Origin: Halomarina salina
Lineage (GTDB): Archaea; Halobacteriota; Halobacteria; Halobacteriales; Haloarculaceae
Length of the DNA: 64,000 nucleotides
Direction of reading: 5' to 3'
Assembly: GCF_023074835.1 (NCBI RefSeq)
Contig: NZ_JALLGW010000006.1
Span: forward strand, 1-64,000
In this document: one piece after another, positions 16,004 through 24,510 of the stretch
Position numbering within the stretch: the first letter of the stretch is position 1
How the letters are laid out: each line of letters begins with the position of its first letter
Position numbers and translations under genes: made by a program
The notes under the pieces: generated by a model
Database searches by the model: none
Seen by the model: only the letters and a program-made list of their open reading frames with translations
Told to the model about the DNA's origin: nothing

Positions 16004-16957
16004 TCACGCGCCGTCGGTCGCCCGTCGCCCGGCGACGGCCCGCTTCACCCGCTGGAGCGTCCGGAACAGCGGTCGGCCGCCGAGCGACACCGCCAGCAGC
16101 AGGTAACCCTCGTGGTCCGTCGGGTCGGTCCGAATCGCGCGGGCGGCGAACCGGCGGGCGTCGTCGTAGTGGCCCGCTTTCAGCGCCGACCCCGCGACGG
16201 CCGTCGCGCGCCCCGCGACGAGTCGCCGCTCGACGTCGGAACCGTAGTCGGCCGCCAGCGGCCGGAACGTCTCGACGAACAGCGGGTACGCGACGTCGCG
16301 CTTCGTCTCGAAGTCGTCGGTGATCTGCTCGTGGTCGCCCATCCGGTGGACGACCAGCGGTTCCCGCACCGACACGACCTGGCCGTGTCGCGACAGGCGG
16401 ATGGGCCACTCGCGGTCCTGCCAGCAGGGGAACCGCTCGTCGGGGAGTCCGGCGGCGTCGACGGTCGACCGACGGACCATCAGCGTCGAGAACGTGCCGA
16501 ACGGGTCGCCACACAGCAGGTCGACCGTCGCGTCGCCCGAGACCTGGGGTCGAAGCACGTGCGTCACCTCGCCGTGGGACTCGTAGCGCAGGCCGGTCGC
16601 GACGAGGCCCACGTCGGGGTCCTCGAAGGCGGCCACCTGGCGCTCGACCTTCTCGGGGAGCCAGACGTCGTCGTCGTCGATGAACGCGACGAACTCGCCG
16701 TCGCTCGCTTCGATGCCGGTCGACCGGGCGGCGTTCGCGCCCTGGTTCTCCTCGTGGCGGACCACCCGGAGCGTCCGGTCGCCGGTGTCGACGCCGTCGA
16801 GTTGCGGTTCGACGGGCGACGGCGAGCAGTCGTCGACGACGACGAGTTCGATCTCGTCGTACGTCTGGTCGACGACGCTCTCGATGGCCTCGGGGAGGAA
16901 CTCGGGCCGTCCGTACGTCGGGACGACGACGCTCACCAGCGGTGCCTCCTCGCTCAT
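16004..16957 (-). CDS. GT2 family glycosyltransferase
   Basis: 317 residues from ATG 16957 (MSEEAPLVSVVVPTYGR); a longer in-frame reading to 17023 runs through the promoter and is unlikely. GT-A motifs: VVVPTYGRPEFL near 10, VVVDDCSPSP near 39, FIDDDDVWLPEKVERQ near 94 (DxD region), and DREWPIRLSRHG around residue 180, where the acceptor-site acid usually lies. A C-terminal helical segment (about 230-317) resembles a TPR-like tail. No membrane segments. It is divergent from the flippase operon at 17125, so the two probably act in the same pathway; the sugar is unknown. Confidence 0.9.
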   Translation of the reverse strand: MSEEAPLVSVVVPTYGRPEFLPEAIESVVDQTYDEIELVVVDDCSPSPVEPQLDGVDTGDRTLRVVRHEENQGANAARSTGIEASDGEFVAFIDDDDVWLPEKVERQVAAFEDPDVGLVATGLRYESHGEVTHVLRPQVSGDATVDLLCGDPFGTFSTLMVRRSTVDAAGLPDERFPCWQDREWPIRLSRHGQVVSVREPLVVHRMGDHEQITDDFETKRDVAYPLFVETFRPLAADYGSDVERRLVAGRATAVAGSALKAGHYDDARRFAARAIRTDPTDHEGYLLLAVSLGGRPLFRTLQRVKRAVAGRRATDGA

Positions 16958-16981
16958 TACTCGGGGATGGTGACCTATCGA

Positions 16982-16990
16982 CTTGGTTAG
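16982..16990 (-). promoter_or_regulatory. Variant NTAACAAAG-type promoter box
   Basis: Minus-strand CTAACCAAG starting 33 bp before the GT2 ATG at 16957. Confidence 0.45.
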
Positions 16991-17053
16991 GGGGAGCCTG
17001 TCCCCACGGCCACGGTGTGACACGGTCTCGGGCCACGCTGGCTTAGGAGTGGT

Positions 17054-17062
17054 ATAACAATG
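17054..17062 (+). promoter_or_regulatory. NTAACAAAG-type promoter box
   Basis: ATAACAATG, 33 bp before the mini-ORF ATG at 17087. The ATG within the box (17060) is in frame with it. Confidence 0.5.
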
Positions 17063-17086
17063 GCCGGCCCTACGGAGTATCGAACA

Positions 17087-17128
17087 ATGACTGGTACGTA
17101 CGGCGCGATGGACGTGAGACGGGCATGA
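17087..17128 (+). CDS. Short upstream ORF coupled to the first flippase (13 aa)
   Basis: Encodes MTGTYGAMDVRRA and ends in TGA overlapping the flippase ATG (ATGA at 17125-17128). It has the same length and layout as the ORF at 1386, but the sequences are not similar beyond the initial Met-Thr. Confidence 0.4.
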   Translation: MTGTYGAMDVRRA

Positions 17129-18663
17129 TACGCCGACTCCTCCGTCTCGTCCGAGGCGCGCTCTCCCCCGGTGACGGGCTGACGGAACGCACCGTCAAGG
17201 GCGGGATGTGGGTGGCGGCGCTCAACGTCACCGACCGGATGCTCCAGCTCGTCCTGATGGTCATCCTGGCGAACCTGCTGGGCGCGGCGGAGCTGGGACT
17301 GTTCGGCGTCGCGCTCGTCGTGATGAGCGGCGTCAAGCGGTTCTCCGAACTCGGCATCAATCAGTCGCTCATCTACGAACGCGAGGAGAACGTCGACCAC
17401 ATGCTCAACACCGCGTGGCTGCTCGACACCGCGCGGTCGGTCGCCGTCTTCCTCGTCCTGTTCCTCATCGCCCACCCGCTCGCGAACCTGCTGAACGCGC
17501 CCGACGCCGCCATCCTCATCCAGTTCATCGGTCTCGGGCAGGTGTTCATCGGGCTGCGCAACCCCGGCGTCGTCTACTTCGAGAAGGACCTCCAGTTCCA
17601 CAAGCAGTTCGGCTACATCATGTCGGGGTCGGTCGTCCAGTTCGTCGGCGCGATCGCCTACGCGATGTACGTCGAGGAGACGGCGATGGCGCTGGTGGCC
17701 GCGTTCGTCGCCAGCGACTTCGTCCGGATGTCCGCCTCCTACCTCCTCCACGACTACCGGCCGAGCGTCTCCTTCGACATGGAGTCCGCCCGGAGCATGA
17801 TCCACTACGGGAAGTGGCTCACGGCCAACTCCATCCTCTACTTCCTCTACAGCGAGGGCGACGACCTGCTCGTCAGCGGCTTCCTCGGCCCGGCGTCGCT
17901 GGCGTTCTACCAGCTCGCCTACCGCTTCTCGAACGCGCCCGCCACGGAGGTCACGCACGTCATCTCCAGCGTCGCGTTCCCGGCGTACTCGAAGGTCCAG
18001 GACGACACGAAGGCGCTGCGCGAGGGGTTCCACCGCACGCTCCAGATGACGACGTTCCTCTCGTTCCCGCTCGCGATGGGCATCTTCGCCATCACCCCGG
18101 CGTTCGTCGAGGCGTTCCTCGACCCCGAGTTCGAGGCGATGATACTCACCATGCAGATACTCGCGGTCTTCGGGCTGATGCGCTCGATGGTGGCGACGTT
18201 CGGGCCCGTGTTTAAGGCGACCGGTCGCCCCGACCTCATCGCGAAGTTCTCGCTCCTGCGGGTCGTCCTGCTCGCCATCGGCCTCCCGCTCGTGCTGTGG
18301 CAGTACGGACAGCCCGGCGGACTGCCGTTCGGGCTGACGGGCATCGAGGGGGCCGCGCTGGTCATCCTCGGCGTCCAGATCGTCCCCATGACGGAGCTCG
18401 ACGTCCTGTACGCGACCCGGATCGTCGAGACGAGCTACGCGCGCATCCTCCGTGACGTCGCCTACCCGCTCGCCGGGAGCCTCGGGATGGCCGCCGTCGT
18501 CCTCGGCGTCGACGGGGCGCTCGACGTCGCTCCCGTCGTCGAGTTCTTCGTCCTCGCGGTCGTGGGGGCCGCGACGTACGGCGTCGCCGTCCTCGTCCTC
18601 GACAGACTGGGCTGGGGCGTCGGCAGGAACGTTCGAACGATGGTCGCCTCCATGTCCGGGTGA
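17125..18663 (+). CDS. Polysaccharide flippase (Wzx/PST family), copy 1
   Basis: 512 residues with 12-14 hydrophobic segments. Conserved pieces: ERTVKGGMWVAALNVTDRML at the start, RFSELGINQSLIYEREENVD near 72-92, and FYQLAYRFSNAPATEVTHVI near 260. PST-type flippases move lipid-linked oligosaccharides across the cytoplasmic membrane. Three bases separate it from a second, clearly homologous flippase, so the pair is a tandem duplication in one operon. A third, more distant flippase lies at 59561-60985. Confidence 0.92.
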   Translation: MIRRLLRLVRGALSPGDGLTERTVKGGMWVAALNVTDRMLQLVLMVILANLLGAAELGLFGVALVVMSGVKRFSELGINQSLIYEREENVDHMLNTAWLLDTARSVAVFLVLFLIAHPLANLLNAPDAAILIQFIGLGQVFIGLRNPGVVYFEKDLQFHKQFGYIMSGSVVQFVGAIAYAMYVEETAMALVAAFVASDFVRMSASYLLHDYRPSVSFDMESARSMIHYGKWLTANSILYFLYSEGDDLLVSGFLGPASLAFYQLAYRFSNAPATEVTHVISSVAFPAYSKVQDDTKALREGFHRTLQMTTFLSFPLAMGIFAITPAFVEAFLDPEFEAMILTMQILAVFGLMRSMVATFGPVFKATGRPDLIAKFSLLRVVLLAIGLPLVLWQYGQPGGLPFGLTGIEGAALVILGVQIVPMTELDVLYATRIVETSYARILRDVAYPLAGSLGMAAVVLGVDGALDVAPVVEFFVLAVVGAATYGVAVLVLDRLGWGVGRNVRTMVASMSG

Positions 18664-18666
18664 ACA

Positions 18667-20178
18667 GTGGGGCTACGCTCACTCCTCCGGCGGCTCGTCT
18701 CCACCGACGGCTCGCTCGCCTCGCGGACGGTCATCGGCGGCATCTGGGTCGCGATGACCAACGGCGGGGCGCGGGTGCTCCAGCTGGTGATGCTGGTCGT
18801 CCTCGCGCGACTGCTGTCGCCCGAGGAGTTCGGGCTGATGGGCATCGCGCTGCTCGTCATCGCGGCGCTCACGCGGTTCTCACAGCTCGGGCTCGACCAG
18901 GCGCTCATCCAGCGCCCCGAGGAGAACGTCGACGACTACTTCGGGACGGTCTGGATACTCAGCATCCTCCGCGCGCTCGTCATCGGCGGCGCCGCGTTCC
19001 TCTCCGCACCGTACGTCGCCGACTTCTTCGGCGAACCGCGGGCCGTCATCGTCCCGCTCCTCTCGCTCATCGCGCTCGGGCCGATCGCCCGCGGGCTGGA
19101 GAACCCCGCTGCCGTCTACTTCGAGAAGGACCTCGAGTTCCACAAGCAGTTCCTGCTCGTCGTCTCCCGCGCGGGGACGCGCGTCACCGTCTCCATCGGC
19201 TACGCGCTGTACGACCCGTCGGTGTACGCGCTCGCGTACGGCTACGTCGCCGGGTACACCGCCCAGACGGTGTTCTCGTACATCCTCGCCGACCGGTGGT
19301 TCCGGCCGTCGTTCGACCTCGAGAAGGCCCGCGAGCTCATCGACTACGGGAAGTGGCTCATGGGGTCGGGTATCCTCTCGTACCTCTACGGCGAGGGTGA
19401 CGACGTGTTCGTCGGCCGCGTCCTCTCGACCCAGGCGCTCGGCTACTACCAGCTGGCCTACCGGCTGTCGAACGCGCCCGCGACCGAGGTCGCACAGACC
19501 ATCTCGAAGGTCGTGATGCCGGCGTACTCGAAGATACAGGACGACATCCCCGCGGTCCGCGAGGGGTTCCGCCGGACGCTCCGGCTCTCGACGCTCGTCG
19601 CGTTCCCGCTCGGTATCGGCATCATCGCCGTCGCCGACCCGTTCGTCGCGACGTTCCTCGGCTCCCAGTGGGGACCGATGGTCCTCCCGATGCAGGTGCT
19701 GACGCTGTACGGCCTCCTGCGAGCCCTTCGGACGCCCGCGGCACCGCTGTTCAAGGCCCTGGGCCGCCCGGACCTGATGACGAAACTCCAGGTCGTCTCG
19801 CTCGTCGTCATGGCCGTCACCATCTACCCGCTGACGGTGACGTTCGACCTCGGTCTCGTCGGGGCGTCGCTGGCGGTCGTCCTCTCGGGGGCCGCCTACC
19901 TCCCGCCCGCCGCCATCGTGACGAGGCGACTCATCGACGAACGCCTGCGGACGCTCGTCGTCGTCCCGATGTACCCGGCGGTCGCCAGTCTCGTGATGGG
20001 TGCCGTCGCCTACGGGGCGGGGCAGGCCGTCTCCCAGGCCGTGGGCATCCCGGCCGTGACGTTCGTCGTGACGACGCTCGTCGGGATGGTCGTCTACCCG
20101 GCGGTGCTGTTCGCGCTGGAGTGGCAGTTCGACTTCGGACTGAACGAACTCATCAGACAGGTCAGACAGGGTATCTGA
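18667..20178 (+). CDS. Polysaccharide flippase (Wzx/PST family), copy 2
   Basis: 503 residues from GTG 18667, 3 bp after the stop of copy 1. It aligns with copy 1 over its whole length: SRTVIGGIWVAMTN, RFSQLGLDQALIQRPEENVD, YFEKDLEFHKQF, and YYQLAYRLSNAPATEVAQTI. Divergence is highest in the C-terminal membrane helices. Two adjacent flippases may handle different glycans or act as a heteromer; sequence cannot decide. Translation probably depends on copy 1, since there is no promoter in the 3-bp gap. Confidence 0.92.
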   Translation: MGLRSLLRRLVSTDGSLASRTVIGGIWVAMTNGGARVLQLVMLVVLARLLSPEEFGLMGIALLVIAALTRFSQLGLDQALIQRPEENVDDYFGTVWILSILRALVIGGAAFLSAPYVADFFGEPRAVIVPLLSLIALGPIARGLENPAAVYFEKDLEFHKQFLLVVSRAGTRVTVSIGYALYDPSVYALAYGYVAGYTAQTVFSYILADRWFRPSFDLEKARELIDYGKWLMGSGILSYLYGEGDDVFVGRVLSTQALGYYQLAYRLSNAPATEVAQTISKVVMPAYSKIQDDIPAVREGFRRTLRLSTLVAFPLGIGIIAVADPFVATFLGSQWGPMVLPMQVLTLYGLLRALRTPAAPLFKALGRPDLMTKLQVVSLVVMAVTIYPLTVTFDLGLVGASLAVVLSGAAYLPPAAIVTRRLIDERLRTLVVVPMYPAVASLVMGAVAYGAGQAVSQAVGIPAVTFVVTTLVGMVVYPAVLFALEWQFDFGLNELIRQVRQGI

Positions 20179-20253
20179 GCCGGACGGCTCCACTCCGGTG
20201 AGCGAGACGCCCGCGCGGTGACTGCGTCGCTCCGCCACCGCTCCGTTCGGTCA

Positions 20254-20469
20254 CTACTTCTCCGTCACGTCGCTCCGTGACCGGCGCGTCCGGCGGTCGC
20301 CGGCGACGCCGACCGCGACGGCGTACGACAGCGTGACGCCGACGACCCACGCCGAGAGCGCGAGCAGGCCGTCGTCGGCGGAGAGCGCGAGCAGCGGAAC
20401 GACGACGACGCCACAGAGGACGATCGCCGCGAGCGTGACCAGTGCGTCCGTATCGAGTGGTCGTGGCAT
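20254..20469 (-). CDS. Small two-helix membrane protein
   Basis: 71 residues with two hydrophobic segments (about 10-29 and 36-55) and a basic C-terminal end GDRRTRRSRSD. A box-like CTAACTTAA sits 33 bp before its ATG, which supports it being a real gene. No family recognised. Confidence 0.6.
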   Translation of the reverse strand: MPRPLDTDALVTLAAIVLCGVVVVPLLALSADDGLLALSAWVVGVTLSYAVAVGVAGDRRTRRSRSDVTEK

Positions 20470-20493
20470 ACTCGTCGATTCGATGTGTAGTGA

Positions 20494-20502
20494 TTAAGTT
20501 AG
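20494..20502 (-). promoter_or_regulatory. Weak NTAACAAAG-type promoter box
   Basis: Minus-strand CTAACTTAA, 33 bp before the ATG at 20469. Confidence 0.35.
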
Positions 20503-20662
20503 ATACTCTCTGCCACGATCGCTCCGGCTCCGAAGGGTGGGTCGACGCCGGACGAAACCGATAGCCTGCGTCGAGTCGGGGACGTCGGGCGGCGGGTCGT
20601 TAGTGGTCGGTTGGCGACGTGTGACGGCTCGTACAGGGACCCAGTGGCGCTATAGGCTGGCT

Positions 20663-20671
20663 ATTACAATG
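20663..20671 (+). promoter_or_regulatory. Variant NTAACAAAG-type promoter box
   Basis: ATTACAATG, 33 bp before the mini-ORF ATG at 20696; ATG within the box (20669) is in frame with it. Confidence 0.45.
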
Positions 20672-20695
20672 GCTTCGGGAACGGATGGTCAGGAT

Positions 20696-20749
20696 ATGAC
20701 GTGTCTCGACGACGGGCCGCTCCCGGCCGGATGGAGGGTCAGTTCGTGA
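20696..20749 (+). CDS. Short upstream ORF coupled to the isomerase-like gene (17 aa)
   Basis: Encodes MTCLDDGPLPAGWRVSS and ends in TGA inside GTGA (20746-20749), overlapping the start of the next gene. Confidence 0.4.
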   Translation: MTCLDDGPLPAGWRVSS

Positions 20750-21663
20750 AGCCGGCCATCCAGCTGTACTCGCTCCGTGACATCGACGAACCGCTGCCGG
20801 ACATCATCCGGCGGGTCGGCGACGCCGGGTTCGACGGCGTGGAGTTCGCCAACCGACTGCCCGACGCCGACCCCGACGACGTCGTCGCCGCCCTCGCCGA
20901 GGTGGACGTCGAGCCAATCGGTGCGCACGTGAGTCTCCGGGAACTGGAGGCCAATCCCGCGGGCTGTGCGGCCCGCTACGCCCAGGTAGGCGTCCGGCGA
21001 CTCGCCATTCCACACCTCCCGCTGGCGCACTACCGGACGCCGAAACGCGTCGACGCGCTCGCGCGCCGACTGGACAATCTGGGCGCTCGACTCGCCGACC
21101 ACGGCGTGAACCTGGTCTACCACAACCAGGTCCACGACTTCGTCCCGCTGCGCCGACTCTCGCTGCTCGAACGCGTCACGACCGCGGTCCACCCGTATCC
21201 GAGTGGCGCCGGCAAACCACGGACCGCCGTCGGCCTCCTCGGCGACCGACTACACGACTCGCTCACCTCGCTCGACGCCATCGTCCCCGTCGAGCGGACC
21301 GCGTTCGGTCGACTCGTCGACGCCACCGACTCGGAGTACGTCTCGTTCGAGGTCGACGTCGGTGCGGCGACGGCCGCCGGCCAGGACCCCGTCTCGGTGC
21401 TGGAGTTCACCGGCTCGCGGACGCCGCTCGTCCACTTCAAGGACACCGCCGTCGACGGCCAGCACGGGCCGCTGTCGGAGTGGCGCTCCGTCGACCCGAC
21501 GACCGGCGACGTGGACTTCGAGGCGACGCTCGCGTCGGCCAGCGACCTCGGTGCGGAGTGGGCCGTCTTCGAACACGACGCCCCCGACGACCCGGTGCTG
21601 GCACTCAGGCAGGGTGCGGACACGCTCGTCCGGTCGGTCCAGGCCGCCAGCCCGGACGCGTAA
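20746..21663 (+). CDS. Sugar phosphate isomerase/epimerase-like TIM-barrel protein
   Basis: 305 residues from GTG 20746, chosen because it overlaps the mini-ORF stop and gives the typical N-terminus KPAIQLYSLRD; in-frame ATG 20731 and GTG 20701 are alternatives. Metal-site candidates of the xylose-isomerase-like barrel are visible: a His in IGAHVSL, a Glu in VSFEVDVG, a His in PLVHFKDT, and a Glu in AVFEHDAPD. The family interconverts sugars or sugar acids. Its lack of an attached partner enzyme leaves the substrate open. The next gene has its own box 53 bp downstream, so it may be a single-gene transcript. Confidence 0.88.
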   Translation: MKPAIQLYSLRDIDEPLPDIIRRVGDAGFDGVEFANRLPDADPDDVVAALAEVDVEPIGAHVSLRELEANPAGCAARYAQVGVRRLAIPHLPLAHYRTPKRVDALARRLDNLGARLADHGVNLVYHNQVHDFVPLRRLSLLERVTTAVHPYPSGAGKPRTAVGLLGDRLHDSLTSLDAIVPVERTAFGRLVDATDSEYVSFEVDVGAATAAGQDPVSVLEFTGSRTPLVHFKDTAVDGQHGPLSEWRSVDPTTGDVDFEATLASASDLGAEWAVFEHDAPDDPVLALRQGADTLVRSVQAASPDA

Positions 21664-21715
21664 CGGTCGGCACCCGGCCGCCGGACGTGTAATTTCGGCA
21701 AATAGTTTGTAACCC

Positions 21716-21724
21716 ATAACTATG
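21716..21724 (+). promoter_or_regulatory. NTAACAAAG-type promoter box
   Basis: ATAACTATG, 34 bp before the ATG at 21750. Confidence 0.4.
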
Positions 21725-21749
21725 GGGCTAGCATCGCGAGGAGGTGGTA

Positions 21750-23270
21750 ATGCGATGGGACCGGTCGCTGGACTCCCGGCACGCGCTGCTCGGTATCGTG
21801 CTGGTCGGGGCCGCAGTTCGCCTCTACGGACTGGGCGTCGAGAGTCTCTGGACTGACGAACTCATCACGCTGGAGTTCGTCCGGCGGTACTCGACGGTCG
21901 AACTGCTCGTCGAGGTTCCACTCAACCAGCCCCATCTCCCGCTGTACTACGTCCTGCTCGACCTCTGGATCGGCGTGTTCGGAACGTCGGCGACCGCCCT
22001 TCGACTGCTCTCGGCGCTGTTCAGCATCCTCGCGATTCCGCTGCTCTACCTCCTCGGACGTGACCTGTTCGACGGGACGGCCGGACTGGTGGCCGCGCTC
22101 GTCTTCGCGCTCGCGCAGTTCCACGTCTACCACGCCCAGGAGGTGCGGATGTACAGTCTCGTCGCGCTCCTCACGGCCGCCTCGCTGTGGCTGTTCGTCC
22201 GCCTGTTCGAGGACGGGGCGATGCGCGGCACCGCGGCCGCGTACGTCCTCGCGACGCTCGCACTCCTGTTGACCCACCCGTTCGCCGCTCTGGTCGTGTT
22301 CGCCGAGGCGGCCTACGTCGTGTTCCGGGTCGCCACGGGGCAGTGGGTCCCCCGGTCGCTCACCGTCGGGACGGCCCTCGCCGGCGTCGGTCTCGTCCCG
22401 GTCGCCGCCATGGCGCTCCATCGGGTCGGACTCGGCGGGGCGACCTCGACGCCGTTCCCCTACATCCCGCAGCCGACGCCCACGATCGTCGCGGAGGTCG
22501 TTCTGCAGTTCTTCGCGCAGACCTCCATCCTCCTCGCGACGCTGTTCGTCGGTGTCCTCGTGGTCGGGACCCTGACGCTCGGGCTGACCGACGGCTGCGT
22601 CTCGAAGTCGGTGTCGCGCTCGCCTCGTGCGACGGTCCGGGGGCTCCGCGAGCGCGTCTCCCTCTCCTCCGAACCGGGCGTCGAACTGCTCGTCGTCCTG
22701 CTGCTGGCGACGTTCGTCCTCCCCATCGTCGTCTCGTTCGTCCTCTTCCCGGTGTTCTGGCCGCGATACGTCCTCCCAGCGTCGCTCGGCCTCTATCTTC
22801 TCGTCGGCCGCGGCGTCTCGCGCATCCAGCGGCCGCCGCTCCGACTGATGCTGGTCGCCCTGTTGCTCGTCGGTCTCGTCCCCGTGACGGCGTACGACCT
22901 CACGACGGACACCCACGAGCAGTGGGACGAGGCGACCGCTCACATCGAGGAGGAGGCCTCCCCCGGCGCGCTGGTCATCGTCGCCGACCAGATCACCGAA
23001 CGAGGGGTCGAACACTACCGGACCCGCTCCGACATCGAGGTCGAGGGGGTGGTCGTCGCCGGGTCGGGCACGGGGCGGGAGCCAGCGACCGACGCCGAGA
23101 TACGAGCACTGATGCAGGGTCACGACGAAGTGTGGTTGGTGCTCTCTCACACGGATTCGTCATCTGACCGACGTCTCAGGAACCTCGTCGGCGCGCACCG
23201 GGACCAAAAAGCTGAGCGTAATTTCCTTCAAATCGACGTATACCACTACGAACGGGGGAATCAGGAGTGA
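21750..23270 (+). CDS. GT39-like membrane glycosyltransferase
   Basis: 506 residues from ATG 21750 with a GAGGAGG ribosome-binding site 5 nt upstream; GTG 21744 is an alternative. About ten membrane segments. The first external loop holds ESLWTDELITLEF (Asp-Glu catalytic motif of PMT/ArnT-type GT-C enzymes) and NQPHLPLYYVLLDLW, the equivalent of the HPPLYY signature. Such enzymes use a polyprenyl-phosphate sugar on the outer face. A soluble C-terminal domain starts near 390. Its stop overlaps the GTG of the next glycosyltransferase, so the two are co-translated and likely work in series. Confidence 0.9.
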   Translation: MRWDRSLDSRHALLGIVLVGAAVRLYGLGVESLWTDELITLEFVRRYSTVELLVEVPLNQPHLPLYYVLLDLWIGVFGTSATALRLLSALFSILAIPLLYLLGRDLFDGTAGLVAALVFALAQFHVYHAQEVRMYSLVALLTAASLWLFVRLFEDGAMRGTAAAYVLATLALLLTHPFAALVVFAEAAYVVFRVATGQWVPRSLTVGTALAGVGLVPVAAMALHRVGLGGATSTPFPYIPQPTPTIVAEVVLQFFAQTSILLATLFVGVLVVGTLTLGLTDGCVSKSVSRSPRATVRGLRERVSLSSEPGVELLVVLLLATFVLPIVVSFVLFPVFWPRYVLPASLGLYLLVGRGVSRIQRPPLRLMLVALLLVGLVPVTAYDLTTDTHEQWDEATAHIEEEASPGALVIVADQITERGVEHYRTRSDIEVEGVVVAGSGTGREPATDAEIRALMQGHDEVWLVLSHTDSSSDRRLRNLVGAHRDQKAERNFLQIDVYHYERGNQE

Positions 23271-24433
23271 CGGACCGTTCGGACAGCAATCCTGAAGATA
23301 ACCCCGCAAGAGTCGGTTGCAACAGTTTCGTCGCCTCGGGAGCGTCTGATGGCTCTAAACCCCGAGGTGGCGTTGAGGACGATACGACAGGGGCAGGCGA
23401 CCAGGACCCGGTCGGGGACCGGGAGGGGTCGCCACTCGTCGGCACACGCATGAGCACAGTACACGAGGTTCAGAGGGCCGAAGGTGAACGAACAGTCGAG
23501 CAGGCAGTCGAACGAGCGTCACTCGACGCGCCGTTCGTCTCCGTCATCGTACCGGTCTACAACGACCCGGACGGGCTCCGGGACACGCTCGACGCACTGA
23601 CCGACCAGACGTACGACCGCGAGCGGTTCGAGGTGCTGGTCGTCGACAACCGGTCGCTCGACGACACCAGAGCGGTCGCCGCCGACTACGCCACCCGCCA
23701 CGAGAACGTCCACGCGCTCGACGAGCGCCGCCGTCAGAGTTCCTACGCCGCACGCGTCCGGGGGATTCGCCGGGCCCGCGGCGACGTCCTCGCGTTCATC
23801 GACGCGGACATGACCGTCGACGCCGACTGGCTCGAACGCGCCGTCGACCGGATGGACGAGGACGACCTCGACTACATGGCGTGCAACGTCGAACTGTACG
23901 CCGAGGACGGCGAGACGCTCGCCTCGAAGTTCAACGAGATGAACGGCTTCCCCATCGAGAAGTACGTCTCGCAGCTCCACTTCGCGCCGACGTGCTGTCT
24001 CCTCGTCCGCAAGGAGGTCATCGACGAGGTGGGGCCGTTCGACGCCCGGTTCGTCTCCAGCGGCGACCGGGAGTTCGGGCAGCGCGTCCACGACGCGGGG
24101 TTCGACATGGGCTACGCCGACGACGTGCCGATGTACCACCCCACCCGGACGTCGCTGAAGTCGCTCGTCAAGAAGGCCGTCCGCATCGGTCGCGGCAAAC
24201 ACCAGATGCGACGGCTCTACCCCGAGCGCTACGGCCACCCGAAGCTCCTGCTGTTCTACCCGGGGCTGTACGCGCCGGAACTTCCCAGCCAGGTCAGCAG
24301 TTCGGTGTCGGGCTGGGACGACCTCGACCGGGAGGAGAAGCTCCGGTTCTTCCTGTTCGCCAACGGGCTGAAACTGGCCCGCGCGTACGGATCGGTCCGC
24401 GAGGCGATCGAGCGGACAGTAGCCAGCGAATAA
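23267..24433 (+). CDS. GT2 family glycosyltransferase
   Basis: 388 residues if started at GTG 23267, which overlaps the previous stop (GTGA). In-frame ATG 23450 would remove 61 residues of polar low-complexity sequence with lower GC than the rest. Catalytic core: VSVIVPVYNDPDGLRDTL near 86, VVDNRSLDDTRAV near 124, FIDADMTVDADWL near 177 (DxD at 179-181), SGDREFGQRVHDAGFDMG near 263 (acceptor-side acid). Soluble, with possible membrane contact through a C-terminal basic helix. Its stop TAA lies within the box of the next operon. Confidence 0.88.
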   Translation: MTDRSDSNPEDNPARVGCNSFVASGASDGSKPRGGVEDDTTGAGDQDPVGDREGSPLVGTRMSTVHEVQRAEGERTVEQAVERASLDAPFVSVIVPVYNDPDGLRDTLDALTDQTYDRERFEVLVVDNRSLDDTRAVAADYATRHENVHALDERRRQSSYAARVRGIRRARGDVLAFIDADMTVDADWLERAVDRMDEDDLDYMACNVELYAEDGETLASKFNEMNGFPIEKYVSQLHFAPTCCLLVRKEVIDEVGPFDARFVSSGDREFGQRVHDAGFDMGYADDVPMYHPTRTSLKSLVKKAVRIGRGKHQMRRLYPERYGHPKLLLFYPGLYAPELPSQVSSSVSGWDDLDREEKLRFFLFANGLKLARAYGSVREAIERTVASE

Positions 24434-24438
24434 CAAGA
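24430..24438 (+). promoter_or_regulatory. NTAACAAAG-type promoter box
   Basis: ATAACAAGA, 33 bp before the mini-ORF ATG at 24463; it overlaps the stop codon of the preceding gene. Confidence 0.45.
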
Positions 24439-24462
24439 TAGCGAACACGCCTCCCCTGCAGT

Positions 24463-24510
24463 ATGGAGCCGACCGATTCTACTTCGATACGTGGTGAGCG
24501 CCGTGGATGA
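24463..24510 (+). CDS. Short upstream ORF overlapping the Gfo/Idh start (15 aa)
   Basis: Encodes MEPTDSTSIRGERRG and stops with TGA at 24508-24510, giving an 8-nt overlap (GTGGATGA) with the probable GTG 24503 of the oxidoreductase. Confidence 0.35.
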   Translation: MEPTDSTSIRGERRG

